13,991 nucleotides of DNA from Phycisphaerales bacterium (GCA_028288905.1 JAQGHJ010000964.1:1-13991); one strand, 5' to 3'; counted from the stretch's first letter, positions 6,851 to 13,376 are shown. Notes: a model not told the origin generated them from the letters alone. Numbers and translations: made by a program.

Positions 6851-6882
6851 GCAACGCCTCGGGTTGGCCCCCGGGGCGTTGC
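6851..6882 (-). promoter_or_regulatory. Stem-loop abutting the TTG gene's ribosome site
   Basis: GCAACGCC at 6851-6858 pairs with GGCGTTGC at 6875-6882; the pairing continues through a T-G wobble and CGGG/CCCG to make a 13-bp stem with the six-base loop 6864-6869. The structure ends directly next to the GGAGG at 6846-6850. The adjoining CGTTGCAACG (6878-6887) is itself a 10-bp palindrome, so the site could also be a protein operator. There is no U-tract, so it is not a standard terminator. Confidence 0.5.
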
Positions 6883-6933
6883 AACGTATAGGGGTCGTCC
6901 GGGCGGCACATGCCGACCGGCGGATAGCTGTGG

Positions 6934-7242
6934 TCATCCGGCCAAAAGCCGGCGAACGGACTGCTCGCGGACCACCGCCCATCGGACGCGGGACGGGCAT
7001 CCGGCGAGCAGCCAGGCCCGAAGTTCAGAACGCGACCACCGGGGGCATCTATCGCCCATCTCGGCAGGTGCCGGCAGCGAGCCGGCTGCGTTCATCGAAT
7101 GAATCTTGCTGACCGAGACAGACAGGAACCGGGCGGCGGCGGAGGGGTCGAGCCCTTCGGCGTCGGCGGACTCCAACCGCTCCAAGGCCGCGGTGAGCCG
7201 GGAAAGGACGTCGGGCAAAGCTTGAGCAGTCGGGTCAGGCAC
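6934..7242 (-). CDS. AlpA/excisionase-like regulator (second of pair)
   Basis: The product is 102 aa. Residues about 30-80 form a MerR/HTH_17-type winged helix: LDPSAAARFLSVSVSKIHSM (helix-turn-helix), AAGSLPAPAEMGDRCPRW (wing) and SRSELRAWLLAGCP (closing helix). This layout is shared by AlpA, Vis and phage excisionases, which bend DNA at attachment sites or act on promoters. A short coiled-coil-like stretch (VLSRLTAALERLESAD) precedes it. Its start overlaps the end of the first regulator gene by eight bases, so the two are made together. The closing helix and GCPSRVRW are common in planctomycete element proteins of this type. Whether it controls excision or replication cannot be told from sequence. 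Confidence 0.8.
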   Translation of the reverse strand: MPDPTAQALPDVLSRLTAALERLESADAEGLDPSAAARFLSVSVSKIHSMNAAGSLPAPAEMGDRCPRWSRSELRAWLLAGCPSRVRWAVVREQSVRRLLAG

Positions 7243-7462
7243 TCACCGCCTCCCGGCGACCAGCGCCCGCGTTAGCTTCCGACCGCGACAACAGAGCGTC
7301 TCGGACGGCCGCGACGTTGAGGAGAAGCCGCCGGCCGACCTTCAGGGAAGGAACTCGATCAGCCATCGCTTCGCTACGTAGCCACGCCACGGGCACGCCG
7401 AGCCGCGTGGCGGCGATTCCGACCGCGACGAAGGGTTCGGTCGTGCTGTTCTCCGCGTGCAT
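7235..7462 (-). CDS. Excisionase-like HTH protein (first of pair)
   Basis: The product is 75 aa, close to the usual size of phage Xis proteins. The core AVGIAATRLGVPVAWLRSEA is a helix-turn-helix in the HTH_17 style, followed by a wing VPSLKVGRRLLLNVAAV and a helix RDALLSR. It lacks the longer N-terminal helix of its neighbour. It is the first gene after an AT-rich stretch that carries direct repeats, which makes promoter control or binding to those repeats plausible. No strong Shine-Dalgarno is seen; GTGGGTC lies just before ATG 7462. Alternative role: repressor or activator of the replication operon. Confidence 0.75.
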   Translation of the reverse strand: MHAENSTTEPFVAVGIAATRLGVPVAWLRSEAMADRVPSLKVGRRLLLNVAAVRDALLSRSEANAGAGRREAVSA

Positions 7463-7500
7463 GACCCACGTTTAGCACGGAAAAAACAGGGCGGAAGTGG

Positions 7501-7570
7501 GATTTAGACGTTTCGGATTTGAATGGTGATATGAGGATTTGAAAGGCTATTTGAAAGTGGATTTGCGGAT
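7501..7570. repeat. AT-rich short direct repeats upstream of the regulator pair
   Basis: Within a high-GC window this stretch is AT-rich and repeats a GGATTTGAA-type unit: 7515-7526 (GGATTTGAATGG), 7535-7546 (GGATTTGAAAGG), a third weaker copy at 7547-7560 (CTATTTGAAAGTGG), and a partial ATTTGCGG at 7561-7568. The first two begin 20 bp apart, about two helical turns. The last copies run into the 3' end of the 730-aa gene. Such repeats in front of an excisionase-like gene could be operators or binding sites; no clean -35/-10 pair was identified. Confidence 0.5.
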
Positions 7571-9739
7571 TTCCAGAAGCGCCCTCTTCGCTGCCTCACG
7601 GTGCTTGTCGATCGTGCTTTGAGCGACGACCGCGTTGAGGATTCTCTCGACGTTCGGGATGGGGTATTTGTAATGTTGCCCTCCGCGGCCAGCTTTAGGC
7701 ACCTTGGCGGCGTCTATGTACCTGTCCAACGCTCCGTCGCTCAAGTTCACGAGTTCGCGAAGGCGTGCTTTCGTGAGGCCATGCGCGCCTTCAACTGGTG
7801 CGGGCTTTTCAGGCTCGGTGGCCGGTCCCGCGGCAGCACCACCATGGTCGGACGGCGGCACGTTCGAACCGTTCGCGGCGGCGGTCGCCCGCATGGTCTG
7901 CAGCAGCAGATTCAGCCCGGTCCTTAGGGTGGCGAACACGCTGCTCGCCATGATGTCGATGTCCTCAAACCAGCCGTCGCGCACGTAGGTGAGCAGGTGC
8001 GAAAACTCATCTCGCAAAAACCGCCTCCGCTCATCATCCTCTGACTGGAGAAGCTCGGTACGCCGGCATATCGGCTCCTCATTGGGCAAGAAGAGCGTCC
8101 CGGCCTCCGGCCAGTCGGGAGGTGTGAGTTTTTGGCCCTGCAGGTCCAAGAGCCCAGGATTGGGGCGATGGACGACACGGCCGGTAGAGCGGCGCGGGAT
8201 TGGGACGGCGTGCCGCTCGTGCAGCCAGTAGGTCCAGCGCATTACGAGATGGCCGGGCCCATCCCAATCTCCAGAGTCGAGCTTCCCTGAAGGTTCCGGC
8301 CGGAAGGCCCGCAACCCTCCGTGTTCGAATAGGGCGATCAGCCTGTCCGCAATCGGGTCTAAATGTGCTTCCCTCGCCTTCAGGTCTGCCCCGTAGAAGA
8401 ACCCGTGTGGGGTGCTGATCTTTCCGTTCGTCTGCTCGAACGGGTGGCCCCAAGCGATGGCCCCTTTGATGAACTCGCGGGCGTCGGCGGTGTCGTGGAC
8501 GCCGAATCCGTCCATCGTGGCGTGGTGCAGGCGCGGGAATTTGGAGCAGAGTTTATCGACGTCGGACGCTATGCGCTCGACCTCGTCGATGGCGTGATGT
8601 AGTGCAGCATTGCCTTCGGTCAGCTGCGGAAGGCCATTCGGGGCCGAGGGAGCCGGGAAGGTTGCCTTTGGCGACGTGAGGTCAAGCTTGGCTGGGGCGA
8701 CTTCGCCGCCGAGCAGGTCGACAGCGCGATGATATTTCGGGTAAGGGCCAAACCGATCGTCTCCTTCCTCCTTCATCCGACGGATGCAGCAATTTCGCAG
8801 CTTGTCGAGCAGCGCCATCGCTGGCCGAGGACCCATGAGGTCGGTCCCCGGAGGGTCCGGAGCATCTATCAGATCCAACGGCCGAGCCATTCGAAAGTAG
8901 TGGTGAACCCAATCCGCTAGAACCTTGAGGTCGCTTTGACTTGGGGGATACTTCTTCGCAACGCTCGGCACCCTGTAGTAACGCTCGTCGAGGTCATTCA
9001 GGTAGAGCTCAACGGCTCGTTTCACGTAATAGGCCGTGATCCTCGCGCCATCGTACTTCGCCGCGATCTCTGACAGCCGGCGAGACACCTTTTGTTGCAT
9101 TTCACGTGGAACCGACGCGTCGAAGACGTTGCCATTGATCGGAACACCGCTCAGAAACTTACATTGGTTGGACTCTCTCATCCTCAGTTCAAAACAATGG
9201 CTGTCCCATGTCTCACGACCCCATGGCGTGTCCATGATTCCCGCGGCGTTCAGTGGCGCGGACAGATCGTGCGACCAGTCCCAAAGCCGAGAGGTGAAGT
9301 CAAAGGCTTCCGCCCAATCATGCTGGCGTTCGTTCCCTTCTTCGTCCGTGAACGTTCGGGCCATGGTGCTACAGACCACCCACCCATCTGGCACCTGCTC
9401 CTCGCACACGAACGGCCAAGCGTCCGACCTCATCATGGCGTCGAATAGCCGAACGCTCACCAGCCGCCACGAAGTCCCCGGCGTGATGTTTGACACGCGG
9501 GAAGCCAATTCGGGTGCGAAGTTCTCGCCTGGCGTGTAGACCAGTTCTGCCGCCGGCGGCAGCCTAAGGCCGGTCGCCATCTCCTTCATCTTCTCGATGG
9601 CGACGACCGGGTTGTACTCATCCCAGCGGTGCGGTGAACAGATGAAGCCATCCGGATACCGCCGGCGTTCGAGTTGGTCGTGAAGGTAGTCCTGCAGCGT
9701 GTTCAGCGCAGCGGCGTACCGAATACGAGCGTCCGACAT
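7547..9739 (-). CDS. 730-aa protein of unknown function with C-terminal HTH-like domain
   Basis: The largest unexplained gene of the window starts at ATG 9739 behind AGGTGA. Residues 1 to about 615 match no family I recognise: the N-terminal part is Trp/Asp/Glu rich (YPDGFICSPHRWDEYNP and others), and the middle has several His/Cys positions (for example FPRLHHATMDGFGVHD and a NCCIRRMKEE segment) but no clear catalytic motif. A Gly/Ala/Pro linker (about 617-653) leads to GLTKARLRELVNLSDGALDR and KYPIPNVERILNAV (654-703), which looks like a MerR/HTH_17-type DNA-binding domain. Its base composition is visibly less GC-rich than its neighbours, suggesting separate acquisition. It fills the place next to the attachment site where an integrase or cargo gene is common. 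No integrase catalytic residues were found in it. Confidence 0.85.
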   Translation of the reverse strand: MSDARIRYAAALNTLQDYLHDQLERRRYPDGFICSPHRWDEYNPVVAIEKMKEMATGLRLPPAAELVYTPGENFAPELASRVSNITPGTSWRLVSVRLFDAMMRSDAWPFVCEEQVPDGWVVCSTMARTFTDEEGNERQHDWAEAFDFTSRLWDWSHDLSAPLNAAGIMDTPWGRETWDSHCFELRMRESNQCKFLSGVPINGNVFDASVPREMQQKVSRRLSEIAAKYDGARITAYYVKRAVELYLNDLDERYYRVPSVAKKYPPSQSDLKVLADWVHHYFRMARPLDLIDAPDPPGTDLMGPRPAMALLDKLRNCCIRRMKEEGDDRFGPYPKYHRAVDLLGGEVAPAKLDLTSPKATFPAPSAPNGLPQLTEGNAALHHAIDEVERIASDVDKLCSKFPRLHHATMDGFGVHDTADAREFIKGAIAWGHPFEQTNGKISTPHGFFYGADLKAREAHLDPIADRLIALFEHGGLRAFRPEPSGKLDSGDWDGPGHLVMRWTYWLHERHAVPIPRRSTGRVVHRPNPGLLDLQGQKLTPPDWPEAGTLFLPNEEPICRRTELLQSEDDERRRFLRDEFSHLLTYVRDGWFEDIDIMASSVFATLRTGLNLLLQTMRATAAANGSNVPPSDHGGAAAGPATEPEKPAPVEGAHGLTKARLRELVNLSDGALDRYIDAAKVPKAGRGGQHYKYPIPNVERILNAVVAQSTIDKHREAAKRALLEIRKSTFK

Positions 9740-9741
9740 GG

Positions 9742-9788
9742 GTCACCTGTAGAAACGGGCGGGCCCGCCGGCGGCCGCGTCAGGTGAC
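9742..9788 (-). promoter_or_regulatory. Nested inverted repeats over the ribosome site of the 730-aa gene
   Basis: CAGGTGAC (9781-9788) and GTCACCTG (9742-9749) form an 8-bp inverted repeat with 31 bases between, and the 12-bp palindrome GGCGGGCCCGCC (9758-9769) lies inside. In a leftward transcript the proximal arm contains the AGGTGA ribosome site of the 730-aa gene, so pairing would hide it. As DNA the same symmetry could be a protein operator. Confidence 0.45.
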
Positions 9789-9958
9789 GCACGCGGAACG
9801 CCGGTAGGCTTTATCAGCGGGGATCAGCCGCTGGCCCGAGGTTTCATTCTAGCCGCACATCGACCGAACCAACGAAAGAACCTGCTGCCGTTGACGGGTC
9901 GTCAACCGGGGCAGCAGGTCGAGTAGGGCAGCGGTATAGGGGTCGGTACCGGCCGGGT

Positions 9959-9982
9959 CTGGCCCAGCAACTGGCCCAGCAG
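9959..9982. repeat. 12-bp tandem repeat beside the attachment site
   Basis: CTGGCCCAGCAA is followed directly by CTGGCCCAGCAG (11 of 12 identical). It lies about 40 bases inside the tRNA-Lys fragment and codes AGPVAGP in the tail frame. Short direct repeats near attP often bind integrase arms or Xis, but a simple coding repeat is equally possible. Confidence 0.4.
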
Positions 9983-10022
9983 ATTCCAGATGTGACGTAT
10001 TTCCGGGGTAAACGGCCGATTG

Positions 10023-10072
10023 CCTATGGACTTTTAATCCGTAGGTTTTGGGTTCAAGTCCCAACGCACTCA
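10023..10072 (+). other. tRNA-Lys(UUU) 3' fragment, right attachment site of the element
   Basis: The sequence folds as the 3' two-thirds of a tRNA: anticodon stem ATGGA/TCCGT (10026-10030, 10038-10042) with loop CTTTTAA (anticodon TTT), variable loop AGGTT, T stem TTGGG/CCCAA with loop TTCAAGT (10053-10059), 3' acceptor strand CGCACTC and discriminator A72. The matching 5' half (acceptor GAGTGCG and D arm) is absent upstream, so it is not a working tRNA gene. Tyrosine recombinases commonly use this 3' part of tRNA genes as att core and leave such a duplicate at the far end of the insert. Confidence 0.8.
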
Positions 10073-10093
10073 TTTCGCCCGTTCGCGGCGAAA
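10073..10093 (+). terminator. Hairpin after the tRNA-Lys fragment
   Basis: TTTCGCC (10073-10079) and GGCGAAA (10087-10093) form a 7-bp stem with a 7-base loop directly after the tRNA-Lys 3' end. It probably is the original terminator or processing hairpin downstream of the host tRNA-Lys gene, which would place native chromosome to its right. There is no U-tract. Confidence 0.45.
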
Positions 10094-10199
10094 GGCACAC
10101 GAAAACCGAGCGTCCCACCGGCACCGGCTGCATAACGCGTGCGCGCGGCCGACGGCCACTCCGCACGTTCCTAACTACCGACCGCGTGTCCGCCGCCCG

Positions 10200-10580
10200 C
10201 TAGTCCCCCGAGCCCTTCTCCGTCTCCGAGGGAAGCCGCGCCCCGCCGGTGAGCTTCGACGCGCCGACCCCGATCGTGAACCCGACGATCGAGCTGACGA
10301 GCCCGACGACCTCGCCGCCCGTCAGGGCGCCGGCCAGGCCGAGGACGGTCACGGTCGAGATGACCATGCCCACGGTCAGCAGCGGGACGGCGACGTGGAA
10401 CAGCAGCGGGAAGAACAGCTTGGAGTGGCTCGGCGGCTGGCACGCCATTTTGCCCCCGACGTACGCGATCACGCCGAACGCACAGACGGACCCGACGGTC
10501 CCGGCCCCGATGACCCAAGAGATCGCCTTCATCGCCTCGGGGGTGAGGCTCGGGCCCACGGACAAGGGGAAGGTTTGCAT
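10200..10580 (-). CDS. Small membrane protein of unknown function
   Basis: The product is 126 aa from ATG 10580; a GTG three codons earlier (10589) is an alternative and neither has a clear ribosome site. Three hydrophobic stretches are visible: about residues 17-44 (AISWVIGAGTVGSVCAFGVI), 56-80 (LFFPLLFHVAVPLLTVGMVI), and 80-108 (LGLAGALTGGEVVGLVSSIV), followed by a polar, charged tail. It should sit in a membrane. No family is recognised. It lies outside the attachment site, so it is taken as a host gene, though size and topology would also fit a holin-like protein. Confidence 0.6.
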   Translation of the reverse strand: MQTFPLSVGPSLTPEAMKAISWVIGAGTVGSVCAFGVIAYVGGKMACQPPSHSKLFFPLLFHVAVPLLTVGMVISTVTVLGLAGALTGGEVVGLVSSIVGFTIGVGASKLTGGARLPSETEKGSGD

Positions 10581-10589
10581 CCTGCCCAC

Positions 10590-10867
10590 ATTAGCCGACG
10601 GCTCGAAGCAAGTCCCTTAACTACGGCGGAGAGTTGAGCACCCGTCCCTTCCGGCGGCTCGCCGCGCGGTGGCGGTCACGCCCGGCCCGTCCTCACCCGC
10701 TCAATGATGTAAACGAACCCCATGACTCCAGCGCGAGCATCACGAACCTAGCCGGCATTTTGCCTTAGCGAGCACCCACGACGGAACCGACGGGCCGTCC
10801 GGCTGCACCCCGTCGACAGGCGGCCAATGACGATTTCATCTGGAAGGGGACCGGGTGGGGAAATGGA
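10590..10867. other. Intergenic region with no supported gene
   Basis: Between the small membrane protein and the hairpins behind tRNA-Asp no convincing coding frame, RNA or repeat was found. Minus-strand frames here start inside or next to the tRNA and have the antisense-tRNA look (MRVRVPSRSL). The stretch presumably holds the promoter of the small membrane protein, but no clear -35/-10 was recognised. Confidence 0.5.
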
Positions 10868-10895
10868 GCGGCCCCGCGATGACTCGCGGGGCCGC
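10868..10895 (-). terminator. Strong GC hairpin downstream of tRNA-Asp
   Basis: GCGGCCCCGCGA (10868-10879) and TCGCGGGGCCGC (10884-10895) make a perfect 12-bp stem with a TGAC loop. In the leftward transcript it follows tRNA-Asp by about 40 bases and is followed by CTCCATTTCC, a poor U-tract. It is a likely transcription stop or barrier. A second smaller hairpin, GACACC-AGTC-GGTGTC (10909-10924), lies between it and the tRNA. Confidence 0.65.
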
Positions 10896-10936
10896 CGTAG
10901 ACCAACTTGACACCAGTCGGTGTCACTCTTCCTAAG

Positions 10937-11010
<74 letters not shown>

Positions 11011-11029
11011 AACCCGCTAAGGGAGAGAC

Positions 11030-11057
11030 AATTTAATCGCTTCTGGACGCGTGTCAA
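11030..11057 (-). promoter_or_regulatory. Promoter of tRNA-Asp
   Basis: A consensus -35 TTGACA (complement of 11052-11057) is followed after 16 bp by TAAATT (complement of 11030-11035), which matches four of six bases of the -10 consensus. The -10 box ends 19 bases before the tRNA, leaving a short leader. The region is notably AT-rich against the GC-rich background. Confidence 0.65.
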
Positions 11058-11172
11058 GCCGTGTCGATCGTGCGGGACGAAAACACGCCCGGCCGCCTCT
11101 CTGGGTACCCTTACGACGCCACTTTCCCGCGCGGAAGCGCCTGCGCGAGGTCGTTCGCCGCGGCCGCCGGCG

Positions 11173-12669
11173 TCAGCCGTCGATGCGGCACAAGATCACT
11201 TCTCGCGGGCAGTTCCACCGGAGCGGCAGGGTGTCCCCCGCGCCGCGGCTCACGAGCAGCATCGGTCCGACGGCGTCAGGTCCGGCAGGCTCGAACCGCA
11301 GGCCGGTCCACCGGTTCGCCCACGCGCCGGGGTAGAGCAGGCCGCCCCGCTCGGTGAGCACGCACTGGCCGCCGTGCAGGTGGCCGGCCAAGACGACGTC
11401 GACGCCGACGGCCGCGGCCGACCTGATCACGACAGGGTTGTGGGCACACAGCACGCGGAAGCACCCGTTCGGCGGGTCGAGCGGGTTAGCCGCCGGCGGC
11501 GGCTCGTTGAACCCTGCCGTAGCCTCGGATCGCCGCGCGGTCAGGCACAACCCGTCCGGGCGACACACGTCACCGTCGGGCAGCCAAACCCCGCCTTCGG
11601 ACCGGACGACGGCCCGGACCCGCCCGACCCCGGGCCGCACGTCGTGGTTGCCGGGCAGGGCGTACACCGGCCCGACTGCCGCCAGGTCGCGGACGAGCCG
11701 TCCGAGGGCCGGCAGGGCGGCGCCGCGGTCGACGAGGTCGCCGCCGAGCACGACCGCGTCGGCCGCCGTCGCACGGGCGGCGGCGAGCAGTTCGCCGGCC
11801 ACCCGCCGGGTCCACGGCCACCCTAGGTGCAGGTCGCTGGCGTACAGGATCGTTCGCGGCGATGGGTCTGACGGAAGCCCGTGGTCGACGCGCGGGCGGC
11901 GGGCGCGCACGCGTTCGACCCGAAGCAGCAGGTCGCCCGCGCCACCGACGGCGAATCGCGGGCGGTGGGGCCGTGTCGGTGGGTGGGCCGGTGACGGGAT
12001 CGGCGACTGGAGCGGGGCCTCCCCGTCCCGTTCCCCGCCGTCCTCATCCCGGCGGCGGACGTCCTCGTACCAGACGCAGACAGCCAGGCACCCGAGGCAC
12101 CACGCCCGCAGGACGCCCCGGCCGCCCAGCCCGCCGAAAAGCATGTGGGCGGCCAGCCGCATCACGACCGGGACCGCCAGCCGCGTTCCACCGGCCCGGA
12201 CGAGCCACCGGCGGGCGTCGCGGAACGGGCGACGGCTGCCGTCGAGCGGGGCCGGGAACAAGAACAGCATCTGGACCTCGGCCGCGTAAAACGCGACGAC
12301 GGCCCCAGCGGTGGCGACCGGCCACGGCAGCCCCGCCCAGATTGCGGCCGCGCCGGCCACCGCGGCGGCGGCGGACGCGGCGGAGTACTTGGTGAAGCCG
12401 AGCCGGTGGAAGGTGGCCGCCGACCCGCCGGCCGGGGCGAGTCCGGCGCGTACATCGCCCAGCGCCGCCGCCATCCAGCTGGCCCCGCCGGCGAATCCGC
12501 CCGCCCGGGCAGACCGTGCCAAGCCCGGCAGCGGGGAGCCGGGGCGGTCGTACATCGCCGCGGCCCGGGCGAGCAGGTCGCGGGCGGAGGGTCGGGGCGG
12601 GCGAGTTCCGTGGGCGGACGGAACGGCGGCGGGCGGCGGCCGTGCCGTGAGGGGGGCGGCGTCACGCAC
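11173..12669 (-). CDS. Metallophosphoesterase with N-terminal membrane domain
   Basis: The product is 498 aa from GTG 12669, overlapping the upstream stop by eight bases. Residues 1-90 are Pro/Ala-rich and poorly conserved in look. Residues about 93-205 hold hydrophobic segments (FTKYSAASAAAAVAGAAAIW and VATAGAVVAFYAAEVQMLFL) that should span the membrane. Residues about 272-498 are a calcineurin-like phosphoesterase with all metal-binding motifs: SDLH (D279, H281), GGDLVD (D311), GNHD (340-343), an AHNP segment, and GHLHGGQ (H430, H432). The final layout (LLYPGAWANRWTG, then LLVSRGAG) matches the YkuE-type branch of the family. It should hydrolyse a phosphoester at the membrane; substrate unknown. 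It is co-transcribed with the membrane protein gene upstream. The start is uncertain; a shorter form would keep the catalytic part. Confidence 0.85.
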   Translation of the reverse strand: MRDAAPLTARPPPAAVPSAHGTRPPRPSARDLLARAAAMYDRPGSPLPGLARSARAGGFAGGASWMAAALGDVRAGLAPAGGSAATFHRLGFTKYSAASAAAAVAGAAAIWAGLPWPVATAGAVVAFYAAEVQMLFLFPAPLDGSRRPFRDARRWLVRAGGTRLAVPVVMRLAAHMLFGGLGGRGVLRAWCLGCLAVCVWYEDVRRRDEDGGERDGEAPLQSPIPSPAHPPTRPHRPRFAVGGAGDLLLRVERVRARRPRVDHGLPSDPSPRTILYASDLHLGWPWTRRVAGELLAAARATAADAVVLGGDLVDRGAALPALGRLVRDLAAVGPVYALPGNHDVRPGVGRVRAVVRSEGGVWLPDGDVCRPDGLCLTARRSEATAGFNEPPPAANPLDPPNGCFRVLCAHNPVVIRSAAAVGVDVVLAGHLHGGQCVLTERGGLLYPGAWANRWTGLRFEPAGPDAVGPMLLVSRGAGDTLPLRWNCPREVILCRIDG

Positions 12670-13210
12670 CGGCCCCCCCGCGGACGAAGCACCAGTTCAC
12701 CCACGCCAGCCACGCGACGCCGTTCCCGAACACGAGCAGCCGGTGGAACAGCGTCTCGACCGGCCGGCACCGCGGGCGGTGGAACACGAACTCGTCGAAG
12801 CAGATCAGCGCCGCCGTGTACAGCACGACGACGAGGACCGGCACGAGCAGCACCCCCGGCCGGGGCAGCACGGACGCGGCCGCCATCAGCCCGAACAGCG
12901 GCAGCCCACCGGTCGCCAGCGCCAGCAGGTGGCTGCGGTGCTCCCGCGGACCGACGGTGACGAACGCCCGGTGGAACAGCCAGTCGCCGACCCCGCCGGC
13001 CGTCGCGACAAGTCCCGCCGCCGCGATGAGCCAGAGCTCCGCCGGGTACCGGCCCGGGTCGGCCAGCCACGCGTACCGGGCGTCGCCCCGGTGGGCGGCG
13101 ACCAGCCCCGCCCCGAACAACGCGCCGGGGGCGAGCATCGTCGCGAGGCTCACGAGGTCCCGCGGCGTTACCGGCTTCTCGTTCCGCACCAACGGCTTCT
13201 TCGACACCAT
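12662..13210 (-). CDS. Integral membrane protein of unknown function
   Basis: The chosen ATG (13210) has GGAG with a six-base spacer and gives 182 aa; a longer frame to 13342 lacks such a signal. Several membrane segments are visible: about residues 18-37, 58-76, 95-115 and 119-143, with a charged last part holding FDEFVFHRPRCRPVETLFHR and LVFGNGVAWLAWVNW. The His, Cys and Glu spacing in that part (ICFDEFVFH...C...ETLFH) could hold a metal or a cofactor, but this is a guess. I recall similar membrane proteins in planctomycete genomes and do not know a function. It is coupled to the phosphoesterase gene, which itself has a membrane domain, so the two may act together. Confidence 0.8.
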   Translation of the reverse strand: MVSKKPLVRNEKPVTPRDLVSLATMLAPGALFGAGLVAAHRGDARYAWLADPGRYPAELWLIAAAGLVATAGGVGDWLFHRAFVTVGPREHRSHLLALATGGLPLFGLMAAASVLPRPGVLLVPVLVVVLYTAALICFDEFVFHRPRCRPVETLFHRLLVFGNGVAWLAWVNWCFVRGGAGA

Positions 13211-13376
13211 CGCACGCTCCGCCGCCGAACAACAGTTCACCCACGCCCTAACTTTGTGACGCAAAGCTTTCAAGGGTTTAGTCAGAGACGGGCCTTGCCC
13301 GCACCCGTGGAAAACCTGACGGCCGGGCCGGTCCGGCGGCATCCGGGTTGCCGTTTACCGTGCCGGAGGAACGACG
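13211..13376. promoter_or_regulatory. Divergent promoter region
   Basis: Two genes diverge from this 166-bp gap, so it must hold both promoters. AT-richer bases around 13248-13282 include an inverted repeat CTTTG-TGACG-CAAAG (13252-13266). Weak rightward TTGTGA-N17-TTTAGT and leftward TTGAAA-N16-TTAGGG patterns are visible but not convincing. Confidence 0.4.

Larger units (their letters stand above)
9849..10073 (-). pseudogene. Coding-like tail across the attachment site, possible integrase C-terminus
   Basis: From the tRNA-Lys fragment leftward an open minus-strand frame reads SALGLEPKTYGLKV, the antisense of a tRNA T and anticodon arm, then about 56 residues inside the element including TAALLDLLPRLTTRQRQQVL and ending in TAG at 9849. 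There is no credible start or ribosome site of its own. Many integrase genes run through the tRNA part of attP, which gives just such a "GLEPKTYGLKV" signature. In the excised circle this segment would join the 3' end of a gene encoded at the other end of the element. It could alternatively be a chance open frame in GC-rich DNA. Confidence 0.4.

Noticed and set aside
7501..7570. CRISPR array
   Set aside because: The repeats are too short, imperfect and closely spaced, with no spacers of constant length.
7547..9739. 730-aa protein as the element integrase
   Set aside because: No tyrosine-recombinase R..H-x-x-R..Y pattern or serine-recombinase N-terminus could be seen, in spite of its position beside the attachment site.
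10000..10072. A complete tRNA-Lys gene
   Set aside because: The acceptor 5' strand and D arm that should precede the anticodon arm cannot be found, so only a 3' fragment is present.
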